From NCBI GenBank assembly GCA_026396835.1, contig JAPLWA010000004.1, forward strand, positions 124,001-188,000: a DNA stretch of 64,000 nt, read 5' to 3'. The notes under the pieces were generated by a model that worked only from the letters and a program-made list of their open reading frames with translations, was not told the DNA's origin and did no database searches. A program made the translations under genes and the position numbers. The DNA comes from Candidatus Falkowbacteria bacterium (GTDB lineage Bacteria; Patescibacteriota; Patescibacteriia; Patescibacteriales; Patescibacteriaceae). Positions 14,828-22,100 of the stretch are shown here, one piece after another; position 1 is the first letter of the stretch, and every line of letters begins with the position of its first letter.

Positions 14828-14856
14828 TTGACAATATAGGTAAATGGTGATATTGT
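14828..14856 (+). promoter_or_regulatory. Promoter of the gene at 14921
   Basis: -35 TTGACA (14828-14833), 17-bp spacer, -10 TATTGT (14851-14856). A leader of about 55 bases ends in AAGGAG before ATG 14921. Confidence 0.7.
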
Positions 14857-14920
14857 ATGCCATTAAGGTCTTTAATAAATAGAGTTTTTCAAAAAACATA
14901 AAAAATATAAGGAGCAGATA

Positions 14921-15469
14921 ATGATCCGGTATTACAAATTTTCAGAGCTGCTAGCAGCGCTACAAGAAAATGGTTTGCTAACCATAAAAAATGCATTTTT
15001 AAAAGGTTCTAATCTTAGAAAAGGCGCCAAGCCCTTTGAAGGAAACTTTTTGATTGTAAGTGACACAAAAAAATCCAAGAAATATTTTCTTAGTTTGAAT
15101 GTAACAAATGATGAGCTTGAAAAAAGCAACAACTACGCTAACATCCTAGGAGAATCTAATTATGCTTGGGCAATCTCGTTGGTTAATTTAATAACGCTGA
15201 AAAAGACAAAATTATTTGTCTGGTGTGAAGGAGTCGTAGAATATGAAGATTATTCAGTCAAATTTACTCAAGGTCCTGGAGAAATAAATTTAGCAATGCC
15301 TGAGCAAATTATCCCTGTAATAAAAAGTAATATCAGTAAGAGAGAATCAGATCAACCCGCTCGTTATACGTTTGATGAATTTGATTTTATTTTTAACTCA
15401 AGCGGAGAAGAAGGAGATTGTATGATCTTTGACTTAGAAATGTTAAAGAAATTTTATCATTTAATCTGA
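14921..15469 (+). CDS. Hypothetical cytoplasmic protein
   Basis: A 182-residue protein with no signal peptide or membrane segment and no family I recognise. The middle part looks alpha/beta (NFLIVSDTKKSKKYFLSLNV, WAISLVNLITLKKTKLFVW); the end is acidic. Strong ribosome site AAGGAG nine bases before ATG. It has its own promoter and terminator and sits directly upstream of the RNA-polymerase-like gene; codon use (ATA, AGA, CTT) resembles that gene rather than mnmA. It may belong to the same accessory block, but nothing shows a functional link. Confidence 0.6.
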   Translation: MIRYYKFSELLAALQENGLLTIKNAFLKGSNLRKGAKPFEGNFLIVSDTKKSKKYFLSLNVTNDELEKSNNYANILGESNYAWAISLVNLITLKKTKLFVWCEGVVEYEDYSVKFTQGPGEINLAMPEQIIPVIKSNISKRESDQPARYTFDEFDFIFNSSGEEGDCMIFDLEMLKKFYHLI

Positions 15470-15486
15470 TTATAACAAGTCGCAAC

Positions 15487-15520
15487 AAAGCCCACTATGA
15501 TTTATTCATGAGTGGGTTTT
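15487..15520 (+). terminator. Rho-independent terminator, twin of 18887-18920
   Basis: AAAGCCCACT ... AGTGGGTTTT around ATGATTTATTCATG, followed by ATATTT. Nearly the same sequence recurs after the gene at 18252, so the two terminators share an origin. Confidence 0.8.
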
Positions 15521-15524
15521 ATAT

Positions 15525-15615
15525 TTGACAAAACCCTAATAATCATGTATAGTGCGCATAACTCCAAAACCGAAGCGGGAGTATAAAAATAGGCGTAGGT
15601 CGAACTTTTACATAT
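15525..15615 (+). promoter_or_regulatory. Promoter and leader of the RNA-polymerase-like gene
   Basis: -35 TTGACA (15525-15530), 17-bp spacer, -10 TATAGT (15548-15553). The leader (about 60 bases) holds a small hairpin ACTCC ... GGGAGT (15562-15583). No ribosome site is seen before ATG 15622. Confidence 0.75.
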
Positions 15616-15621
15616 TAATAA

Positions 15622-18063
15622 ATGGATATAAGAAAACCAAATCAACTCACAAATTTAAGAGTTGCGGTGATGCCTTGGAATGGAATCACTGTAGGGAATG
15701 CAGCTATTGTTAATCAAACAGTGGCTGAATCGGAAGATTTTACTTCAATTGTAATAAGAAAAATGGAAGTAGAAATAGGCGATAAAGAGATTTTAACACG
15801 TGAGATTCCAGGAATATCTGAAGACAAAGTAAATTCTTTAGATGAAGACGGGGTCGTGCGTGTTGGTCAAGAAGTTAATTACGGAGATGTTATTGTTGGC
15901 AAGGTTGTAGAGCAAACAGCGAATACTCCGGATGAAATATTGTTGCGACAAATTTTTGGTAGCAAATCAAAAAATACTTCAGAGTACATGACTCTACGTG
16001 ATAAAGGAATTGTTGTCGACGTAAAAAAGATTGACAATTTGATATTAGTATTTATTGCAATCAAGCGTCGGTTAAAAATCGGTGATATTTTAGAAGATAA
16101 TAAAGGCAATGAAGTTGTTGTTGCCGGTATTGTCCCTAATGGTGAATTACCGAAGGAAAAGTTTAGTGATAATAGGGTTGATATGGTAATTACTCCATCA
16201 GCAACTACACCGTTGTTAAATCAAGCGAGCGATCAAACTACTGTACTTTCTGTTGTATATTCTCTGGAGAATCCAGGTTTTATTTTATTGGCGCCGCCAA
16301 AGAAAACTAGGAAGTCAAAAAGATGGGAGTATAAAGGCGAAGAGGCTTTGGTCGGAAATCTTCCGTTTGTAAAAATAGACAATTTGTCTGAGGATAAATT
16401 TGCTGCCGTTGGGATGGTTGATTGTCGCTTTTTAAGGAATAGACAATTAACTGATGGCGTTAGCATTTCCGAGGATTTATTAACAACTTTAATTGATAAT
16501 AATTGTTCAGCGATTGCTAATGAACTTTTAACAGTTAAAGCTGACTCTATCAAAGCTTATCCAAAAATGTATGCAAGTATAATTGAGGATAAGCCACAGG
16601 GAATAGTTGATGTACCTAGCTCTCTTAAAGCTTTTGAGGCGGTATATAATGCTCTTGGTTTTACTCTTTCTATTGTTTCTGCATCTGGTAGTAAAACAGA
16701 ATTAGCATTTTTCGATAACAGCAAACAAGACCCTTGGAAAAGGATTGAGCTTAATTATGTTGGTATGGATAAAATTGCAGAAAGATCCCGTGCAGAAGTA
16801 GTTAACCATGAAACTATTAGTGCTCAAACTCTTGAGCCAATCAAAAATGGTATATTCTCTGAAAATATTTTCGGACCAAGGGTAAACCATAAGTGCGCTT
16901 GCGGTAAATATTCAGGTAAACGCTATGAAGGCAAAATCTGTAACAGATGCGGTGTTGAAGTTACAGTTTCATCCGTTAGGTATGAACGTTTTGGACATAT
17001 TACTTTGGCGGTGCCTTTAATACATCCTTTGTTCGAAGAAGAATGTGAGGCATATAATGAGTTATTAGACTTTCGTAACGATGGCATGGACAATATATTC
17101 TTAACACCAAAAACGACAGGCAGAGAGCTTCTGAAAAAAATTAGTGAATATGGTCTTAATCAGACAGCGATCACCTATGCCGTTCCTATTTTACCAGCAG
17201 GCCTGCGTCCAATCGTCAGATATAGTAATGGTAATTTCGCAAGTAGTGATTTAAATGATTTGTATAGAAGTCTGATTATTAGAAACAATAGAATTAAAAG
17301 GCTGCAAGAAATAGGCGCTCCGACGATGATTCTGCAGAATGAAATAATGATGCTGCAATCTGCTTTGAATGCATTAGTAAAAAATTTCACTGTAAAGTCT
17401 AAAAATGGGGAAAGGCTTAAAAGTCTGATATCTCATCTTTACTTATTTAGTAAAGACATCTTCAATAAACGGACAGCATATTCAGGAAGAGCTATTGCTG
17501 TGCCCGATCCAAGTCTTAAAGAAGATGTTTGTTCTATGCCGGCTACTATGGCAAGCAAACTATTTGAGCCGCAAATTATTCATGCTTTGACTTCAGCTAA
17601 ATCAGACTTAGAAACTTATGAACAAAGTGATGATGATCCGGATATAATAAAAACGGTTCATAGAGCTAGGAAAGAAATTTCTCAGCAAACTCCATTGGCT
17701 GTTAAGAGAACTTCTGAGGCTTTGACCGAGGCACTGGTTGTAATATATTCAGCTAGTCAGAAAAAAGTCGCTGCTTTAAAGGTAGTACTCAATAAAGATG
17801 AGGTTATTCGTTTACATCCTTCTCTTATGGAAAGATTAGGCATTAACTTAGACAAGAAAAACCGAAAAGTATCGGTTTTTGCTCCGTTTCTGCCCGCCTC
17901 AATTGAAAACGCTAAAAAGCTTATGAAAAGCAAAGTGTCGGTTGAGAAAAAATGTAAATTCAGTTCCTCATTTTACATATCAGAAATAGATCTGACTTAC
18001 ATTGCTCGAGTCCGCAAGTGTGGTGTCAGTCTTATGTCTAACTTTGACAAGCTTGTTCTTTAG
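15622..18063 (+). CDS. Fused, catalytically dead RNA polymerase beta/beta-prime-like protein
   Basis: An 813-residue intact frame. Residues 12-200 align with beta from the MPWNG motif through the flap (GDKEILTREIPGISEDKV, LDEDGVVRVGQEVNYGD, LLRQIFGSKS as flap-tip helix) to VFIAIKRRLKIGD. Residues about 300-352 match the beta C-terminus (LLTVKADSIKAYPKMY, DVPSSLKAFEAVYNALGF). From about 370 it is beta-prime: ETISAQTLEPIKNGIF, zinc ribbon CACGKY...CNRCGVEV (425-447), LRP..SDLNDLYRSLIIRNNRIKRL clamp helices (543-588), RTAYSGRAIAV (617-627), ending at LHPSLMERLG. The beta FED, GDKMAGRHGNKG lysines and the beta-prime NADFDGD triad are replaced (GNA, GDILEDNKGNEV, GINLDKKNRKV). The rif region, bridge helix and trigger loop are absent. 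It cannot polymerise RNA; function unknown. Confidence 0.85.
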   Translation: MDIRKPNQLTNLRVAVMPWNGITVGNAAIVNQTVAESEDFTSIVIRKMEVEIGDKEILTREIPGISEDKVNSLDEDGVVRVGQEVNYGDVIVGKVVEQTANTPDEILLRQIFGSKSKNTSEYMTLRDKGIVVDVKKIDNLILVFIAIKRRLKIGDILEDNKGNEVVVAGIVPNGELPKEKFSDNRVDMVITPSATTPLLNQASDQTTVLSVVYSLENPGFILLAPPKKTRKSKRWEYKGEEALVGNLPFVKIDNLSEDKFAAVGMVDCRFLRNRQLTDGVSISEDLLTTLIDNNCSAIANELLTVKADSIKAYPKMYASIIEDKPQGIVDVPSSLKAFEAVYNALGFTLSIVSASGSKTELAFFDNSKQDPWKRIELNYVGMDKIAERSRAEVVNHETISAQTLEPIKNGIFSENIFGPRVNHKCACGKYSGKRYEGKICNRCGVEVTVSSVRYERFGHITLAVPLIHPLFEEECEAYNELLDFRNDGMDNIFLTPKTTGRELLKKISEYGLNQTAITYAVPILPAGLRPIVRYSNGNFASSDLNDLYRSLIIRNNRIKRLQEIGAPTMILQNEIMMLQSALNALVKNFTVKSKNGERLKSLISHLYLFSKDIFNKRTAYSGRAIAVPDPSLKEDVCSMPATMASKLFEPQIIHALTSAKSDLETYEQSDDDPDIIKTVHRARKEISQQTPLAVKRTSEALTEALVVIYSASQKKVAALKVVLNKDEVIRLHPSLMERLGINLDKKNRKVSVFAPFLPASIENAKKLMKSKVSVEKKCKFSSSFYISEIDLTYIARVRKCGVSLMSNFDKLVL

Positions 18064-18080
18064 AAATAGTTTATAAAACT

Positions 18081-18118
18081 AAACCCATCTTTGAAATTTC
18101 AAAGATGGGTTTTTTAAT
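18081..18118 (+). terminator. Rho-independent terminator
   Basis: Perfect 15-bp inverted repeat AACCCATCTTTGAAA / TTTCAAAGATGGGTT followed by TTTTAATAT, 18 bases after the RNA-polymerase-like gene. Confidence 0.92.
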
Positions 18119-18251
18119 ATATTTATAGATATTTAGCCTATCTCAAACTTGTTTTGCAGCAGCTGGTAAGCAAATTCTGGCCATTTGACAGTGAATGTTT
18201 GTGAGGGGTATTATTTAATAGCTATATATCTATATTAATAAGAATAACCAT

Positions 18252-18878
18252 ATGTTTGAGTTTTTAAAAACAAAGAGCCACGAGGAGAAAATATCAGATA
18301 AGAGTAAAAACTTCGAAGAAAAGGAATTAGAGGGACAGAAGAAGAAATATGCTGATCATTTAGATAAGGATAGGAAGGAGTATGCTCAACACGTTGCCGA
18401 GAGAGAAAAAAACCCACTTTTTGACGTTGTGACTGCTGATGATATAGTTCAAAATGATGCCGAAGTAGAAGATAGAGCCAGAGATTTGCTTAATGCGGGC
18501 GAAATGAGTGAAAAAGATTTTGATGCATTAATAAATAACTCAATGGCCTTAACTACAGAAAGGGCTGATGGGAAACCTTTAGATGGAGGATTTGTTGGGG
18601 CACCACAAGGATACCCTATGTACATAGACAAGATAGAGGGCGAGATAGAAGGGAAACAAGTGCTTGCTAAAAGATTGCGAGTGAAAATGGAGCCTTCTGA
18701 ATATAAAGCTATTGTTAATGGCGAAAAATTATCTGATAGAGATGCCGAGATTATTTTTAATAGATATAATAAAATACTTGAGTTGAGAGATGATAACTTA
18801 TACAAGTTAGAAGACGAAGCGATTGAAGGAGAGCGTGATGCTTTATTGGAGAAAGAGAAGCGCGAAAGAAATAATTAA
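18252..18878 (+). CDS. Hypothetical charged coiled-coil protein
   Basis: A 208-residue, strongly charged protein. Residues 5-55 and 170-208 are Lys/Glu-rich helices likely to form coiled coils; the middle (about 95-150) is a small globular part (GGFVGAPQGYPMYIDKIEGE, RLRVKMEPSEYKAIVNG). No signal peptide or membrane segment. I recognise no family. It lies between the terminator of the RNA-polymerase-like gene and a terminator that is a twin of the one before that gene, so these genes may have arrived or been rearranged together. Confidence 0.6.
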   Translation: MFEFLKTKSHEEKISDKSKNFEEKELEGQKKKYADHLDKDRKEYAQHVAEREKNPLFDVVTADDIVQNDAEVEDRARDLLNAGEMSEKDFDALINNSMALTTERADGKPLDGGFVGAPQGYPMYIDKIEGEIEGKQVLAKRLRVKMEPSEYKAIVNGEKLSDRDAEIIFNRYNKILELRDDNLYKLEDEAIEGERDALLEKEKRERNN

Positions 18879-18886
18879 AAATTTTA

Positions 18887-18920
18887 AAGCCCACTCTGAT
18901 TTATTCATAAGCGGGCTTCT
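18887..18920 (+). terminator. Rho-independent terminator, twin of 15487-15520
   Basis: AAGCCCACT CTGATTTATTCATA AGCGGGCTT; about 80 percent identical to the hairpin before the RNA-polymerase-like gene, including the loop. The following tract is weakly T-rich. Confidence 0.7.
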
Positions 18921-18929
18921 AAGATATAT

Positions 18930-18988
18930 TTATAGTTCAAGCTTTTTTTCTCTAATTTTTTCCGCCATCTTCGCTAATTTTTCATTAT
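18930..18988 (-). pseudogene. Fragment duplicating the 3' end of the HIT gene
   Basis: On the minus strand this stretch reads EKLAKMAEKIREKKLEL and stop, close to the end of the HIT protein encoded at 19536 (EELAEMAEKIIKEIESSAL). The DNA match is clear (AATTTTTTCCGCCAT shared). It is only about 18 codons, so it is a relic of a duplication or of a second HIT gene whose rest was replaced by the gene at 19032. Confidence 0.55.
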
Positions 18989-18990
18989 GA

Positions 18991-19022
18991 AAAAACCTGC
19001 GTCATAATTAACGCAGGTTTTT
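18991..19022. terminator. Bidirectional terminator
   Basis: AAAAACCTGCGT / ACGCAGGTTTTT with loop CATAATTA. It ends the minus-strand gene at 19032 and can also act on the plus strand. Confidence 0.85.
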
Positions 19023-19031
19023 ATTCCAACT

Positions 19032-19445
19032 TTAGTTTTTAAATACGGGAACAAATTGATGTCCCTGTATTTCGTAATCTTTCATAAAGTATATTGTGCA
19101 ATGTCCTAAATCTCCACCAAGGAAGTTGAGGCCATGCGGCACTATGATTCTAATAGCACTAGATCCACGCAGAGGTTTGAGCAGGCTAAAATCCTTAATG
19201 GCTACGTAGAAATAGTCAGTTTGAAGAATTGAATAATTATAATAATGAGTTTGTTTGCCGCCTTTTTTAAAAAAGCCATCAAGCCACGCATCATAGTCTT
19301 TTGCTGTTGCTTTTCTTAGATAATAAAAGACGCCTTTGCCGCTCTCTATTTCTCTTTTTATGCCTCTTATTTTTCTTCGTTCTTTTCTTAAACGATCTAG
19401 CTGTTGGGCTTTCCCCTTGTAATATGATTGATCTTTTTTATCCAT
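19032..19445 (-). CDS. Hypothetical basic protein
   Basis: A 137-residue basic protein, N-terminal half a Lys/Arg-rich helix (AQQLDRLRKERRKIRGIKRE), C-terminal half beta-patterned (YFYVAIKDFSLLKPL, AIRIIVPHGLNFLGGDLGHC). No family recognised; the basic helix could bind nucleic acid. ATG start with no strong ribosome site. It separates the HIT gene from a HIT-gene fragment, so it may have been inserted there. Confidence 0.55.
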   Translation of the reverse strand: MDKKDQSYYKGKAQQLDRLRKERRKIRGIKREIESGKGVFYYLRKATAKDYDAWLDGFFKKGGKQTHYYNYSILQTDYFYVAIKDFSLLKPLRGSSAIRIIVPHGLNFLGGDLGHCTIYFMKDYEIQGHQFVPVFKN

Positions 19446-19535
19446 GACTAAGTTATTTTGATTTTATAAAAAGAACATATTAATAAAAGAACATACCATT
19501 ACAGCATGCTCTTGTCAATGAGTTTGTTAGTTATC

Positions 19536-19940
19536 CTATAAAGCAGAGGATTCTATTTCCTTTATAATTTTTTCCGCCATTTCAGCTAATTCTTCTTCAG
19601 ATGCGCCTTTTTCTCGGTTAGGATCCATTTCATTCATTTCATTGATTGGAATTAAGTGAACATGAACATGGTCGACACCAAAACCTTCAACCGACAAACC
19701 TATTCGCTTTGCGTTGGTGGCTATTTGCAAAGGCTTAGCTAGCCATTTGGCAATCATTAAAACTTCTTTATAATCTTCATCAGACATGTCAAAAATATAG
19801 CCGGTTTCTTTTTTTGGTACAACTAGAAGGTGACCTGGGTTAATGGGCTTGATATTAAGAAAGGCTATGTGTGTTTCATTTTCCCAGACAATGTGCGCTG
19901 GTACTTCACGGTTAATAATTTTAGTAAAGATTGAGGACAT
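19536..19940 (-). CDS. HIT-family nucleotide hydrolase/transferase
   Basis: A 134-residue histidine-triad protein: IFTKIINREVPAHIVWE at the start, the strand HIAFLNIKPINPGHLLVVPK and the catalytic triad HVHVHLIPI (about residues 90-98). These small dimeric enzymes hydrolyse purine nucleoside phosphoramidates or dinucleoside polyphosphates; the exact substrate is not predictable. The usual Cys residues of zinc-binding HIT proteins are absent. It is likely in one transcript with the dihydrouridine synthase upstream on the minus strand, separated by a palindrome. Confidence 0.93.
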   Translation of the reverse strand: MSSIFTKIINREVPAHIVWENETHIAFLNIKPINPGHLLVVPKKETGYIFDMSDEDYKEVLMIAKWLAKPLQIATNAKRIGLSVEGFGVDHVHVHLIPINEMNEMDPNREKGASEEELAEMAEKIIKEIESSAL

Positions 19941-19949
19941 ATGATTATT

Positions 19950-20047
19950 TTTATTTACCCCTTCCCGCCTCAGCCCGTCTTAACGGCGGACTTCGGCACC
20001 CTTCCCCTTTTTTCTTTAAAGAAAAAAGGGGAAGGGACGGGGTAGGG
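19950..20047. repeat. GC-rich palindromic intergenic element
   Basis: Contains a perfect 38-base palindrome, CCCTTCCCCTTTTTTCTTT followed by its complement, inside outer arms ACCCCTTCCC and GGGGTAGGGGT. It also holds CCCGTCTTAACGGCGGAC. It is much richer in G+C than its surroundings and lies between dus and HIT genes, where it would form a strong hairpin in the mRNA. Related G-runs occur at 48280-48325. Confidence 0.7.
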
Positions 20048-20048
20048 G

Positions 20049-20993
20049 TTATTTGTAATTTTTTACTATCTTTTCCACGTCTTTAACATTCTCTGTCTGC
20101 ATTAATTTGATTCGTAATTCTTTTGAACCATCAAAACCACTGGCATAAGCTTTGTAATGTTTGCGCATGATATGAAATGGCTTGTCTTCTCCTAAGAGTT
20201 TATCAAATAGTTTGGTATGCTCTAACATGACTTTTAATTTTTTCTTAACCGTAATTTTGTTCAAATTAGTTTTAGTGTTAAATAGCCAGGGATTACCAAA
20301 AATAGCACGACCAACCATTATGCCGTCGCAACCAGTTAAGTCAGCTTTATTTTGTGCATCTTCCAAATCTTTTACATCACCATTGCCAATAATTAGAACA
20401 CCAGTACCTTTGGCTATATCAACGGCTTGTTTAATCGCTTGCCAGTTGGCTGGAACTTTTGACATTTCTTTTCTGGTGCGGCAATGAATAATTATTGCGG
20501 CTGGTCTTTCTTCTAATAAAATTGGTAACCAATTTATTAAATCATTTTTAGTGTCACCTAATCTTGTCTTAACTGAGATTGGAAGTTTAGGCGCGCCTTT
20601 CTTAGCGGCTCTGATTAATTCTTGAGCTAAGATAGGTTGTTTCATTAAAGCTGCGCCCGCGCCTTGTTTAACGACATTTTTATCAGGGCAGCCCATGTTT
20701 ATATCAAGACCGTCAAAACCAAGCTTCTGAATTAGCTTGGCAGCTTCAAACATTTTTTCAGGATCAGCCGTAAAAATTTGAGCTACGATCGGATGTTCGG
20801 TTGTACTATATTTTAAATCAATTAAAAGATTATCTCGTCCTTTAGAGCTTAAACCATTAGCCGAGACAAACTCAGTATAAATAACGTCAGGTTTGCCATA
20901 TTTGGCGATTAGACGGCGAAAAGCTGCGTCAGTGACATTAGCCATTGGTGCAAGCACAAAGAATGGTTTTGGCAGCTTATTCCAGAAATTCAT
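20049..20993 (-). CDS. dus: tRNA-dihydrouridine synthase (Dus family)
   Basis: FMN enzyme that reduces uridines in tRNA D-loops using NADPH. The 314 residues show the TIM-barrel start LAPMANVTDAAFRR (about 14-27), the motif GLDINMGCPDKNVVKQGAGAALM with the catalytic Cys near 101, KTRLG, IIHCRTR, GNGDV and GCDGIMVGRAIFGNPW at the FMN phosphate site, followed by the helical tRNA-binding domain (MRKHYKAYASGF). It is closest to DusB types. Length is normal. Confidence 0.95.
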   Translation of the reverse strand: MNFWNKLPKPFFVLAPMANVTDAAFRRLIAKYGKPDVIYTEFVSANGLSSKGRDNLLIDLKYSTTEHPIVAQIFTADPEKMFEAAKLIQKLGFDGLDINMGCPDKNVVKQGAGAALMKQPILAQELIRAAKKGAPKLPISVKTRLGDTKNDLINWLPILLEERPAAIIIHCRTRKEMSKVPANWQAIKQAVDIAKGTGVLIIGNGDVKDLEDAQNKADLTGCDGIMVGRAIFGNPWLFNTKTNLNKITVKKKLKVMLEHTKLFDKLLGEDKPFHIMRKHYKAYASGFDGSKELRIKLMQTENVKDVEKIVKNYK

Positions 20994-21032
20994 ATGCCTA
21001 AAGTATAAGGGTAATGTCTGATATTTTCAAGA

Positions 21033-21061
21033 TTGACATAAGTTGCTCATTTGCTTAAGAT
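21033..21061 (+). promoter_or_regulatory. Promoter of a long structured RNA
   Basis: -35 TTGACA (21033-21038), 17-bp spacer, -10 TAAGAT (21056-21061). No gene follows for 600 bases. Confidence 0.7.
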
Positions 21062-21067
21062 TTATAC

Positions 21068-21632
21068 GAATCAAGGTAGCTCTTTCCATAATAGTCATAT
21101 TATCCTTTCGAGCTATAACGACTTTCTGCGCAATTGCTGTGATAAAATTTCTGTGTATATTTTGCCGGAGAAAATACTTTACATGATTAACAAATTGCGT
21201 CTAAGATAGTCTTGATCATATCTCCTGGCGGGTTGTATGCTCTCAACCCGCTAATTATTTCTAAGATTGACAAATTTATCTCATCTGATAAGCTGGAGTC
21301 TTAGTAAATGGTTCTTTACATTTCTCACACAACTAGATGGTAGGAAAGTTACATTTGTTTCTTCGGGAGCAATATAATGTAATCAGTAGACTTCGTTGGC
21401 CCCAATTTGGGATAAGATATCATTAATTTAGTTGTTAATGATTATCTGTGCACTAGAGACGGTTGCGGATGGCTGATTAATTTAAGCCGTTTAGTAGGCA
21501 TACTCCTAAGATTAAGCACTGTTGCGGTTTCAGGATGATTTGAGCCTACTAGGAAGGTAAACGTTACATGTCTTTATTGTGTGCTTTCTTGGGTTGTCTG
21601 TTTCTTGTAAACAGATGACCCATTTTTTATTT
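21068..21632 (+). ncRNA. Candidate large structured non-coding RNA, about 570 nt
   Basis: No plausible open frame on either strand. Starts at a consensus-like promoter and ends in a strong terminator. Internal pairings include GCGGGTTG/CAACCCGC (21228-21251, perfect 8 bp), TTACAT/ATGTAA, ATCATTAA/TTAATGAT (21418-21442), TAGTAGGC/GCCTACTA (21493-21500 with 21544-21551), and CCCAATTTGGG. The sequence GTTGCGG occurs twice (21462, 21522). It lacks RNase P, tmRNA, SRP and 6S signatures. It is likely a free RNA, not a leader, because the terminator precedes the promoter of dsbB. Confidence 0.65.
21591..21632 (+). terminator. Rho-independent terminator of the structured RNA
   Basis: GGGTTGTCTGTTT / AAACAGATGACCC (13 bp, two G-U) with loop CTTGT, followed by ATTTTTTATTT. 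Confidence 0.9.
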
Positions 21633-21661
21633 CCAAAAAAATAAGATATACTTAGATAAGC

Positions 21662-21667
21662 TATAAT
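21662..21667 (+). promoter_or_regulatory. -10 box giving a leaderless dsbB mRNA
   Basis: TATAAT five bases before ATG 21672. Initiation would fall on or next to the start codon (21672, or the in-frame ATGs at 21678 and 21681). Confidence 0.55.
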
Positions 21668-21671
21668 AATT

Positions 21672-22100
21672 ATGTTTATGATGAATAAAATCCGTGAGAA
21701 TCTAATGTATTTTGCCCTAAGTATTGCCTTAGTTGGTTCTATTGGTAGTCTTTATTTTAGTGAAATCATGGGCCTGGTGCCTTGTTCGCTTTGTTGGTAT
21801 CAGAGAATAGCCCTTTATCCGATGATATTTATTTTTGCGATTGGCATCGTTAAACGCCGCGCTGACGCCTGGCTTTACGCCGCACCGCTAATATTTTTGG
21901 GTTGGTTAGTTTCAATTTATAATACGCTTTTGGTTTACGGTGTTATTCCAGAAGCAAAATTTGTCTGTTCGGCTGGCGTGTCTTGCGCCAAGGTGACCTG
22001 GTCAATGTATGGTTTTATAAATATTCCATTTTTGGCTTTCCTGGCTTTTACTACTTTGGTCGCCATGTACTTTATTAGTCGTAAAAAAATTAACTTATGA
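21672..22100 (+). CDS. dsbB: DsbB/BdbC-type disulfide oxidoreductase
   Basis: A 142-residue four-helix membrane protein that re-oxidises DsbA by passing electrons to quinone. First Cys pair in VPCSLCWYQR (Cys38, Cys41), second pair in VCSAGVSC (about 98 and 104). Membrane segments near 10-30, 42-60, 66-84 and 115-134. In-frame ATGs at 21678 and 21681 are alternative starts. It overlaps the dsbA-like gene by four bases, so the two form a coupled exported-protein oxidation system, in line with aerotolerance (sod). Confidence 0.92.
   Translation: MFMMNKIRENLMYFALSIALVGSIGSLYFSEIMGLVPCSLCWYQRIALYPMIFIFAIGIVKRRADAWLYAAPLIFLGWLVSIYNTLLVYGVIPEAKFVCSAGVSCAKVTWSMYGFINIPFLAFLAFTTLVAMYFISRKKINL

Noticed and set aside
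15622..18063. Ordinary rpoB-rpoC fusion or the genome's main polymerase gene
   Set aside because: Too short (813 instead of about 2500 residues), lacks catalytic residues, bridge helix and trigger loop, and is not next to rplJ-rplL.
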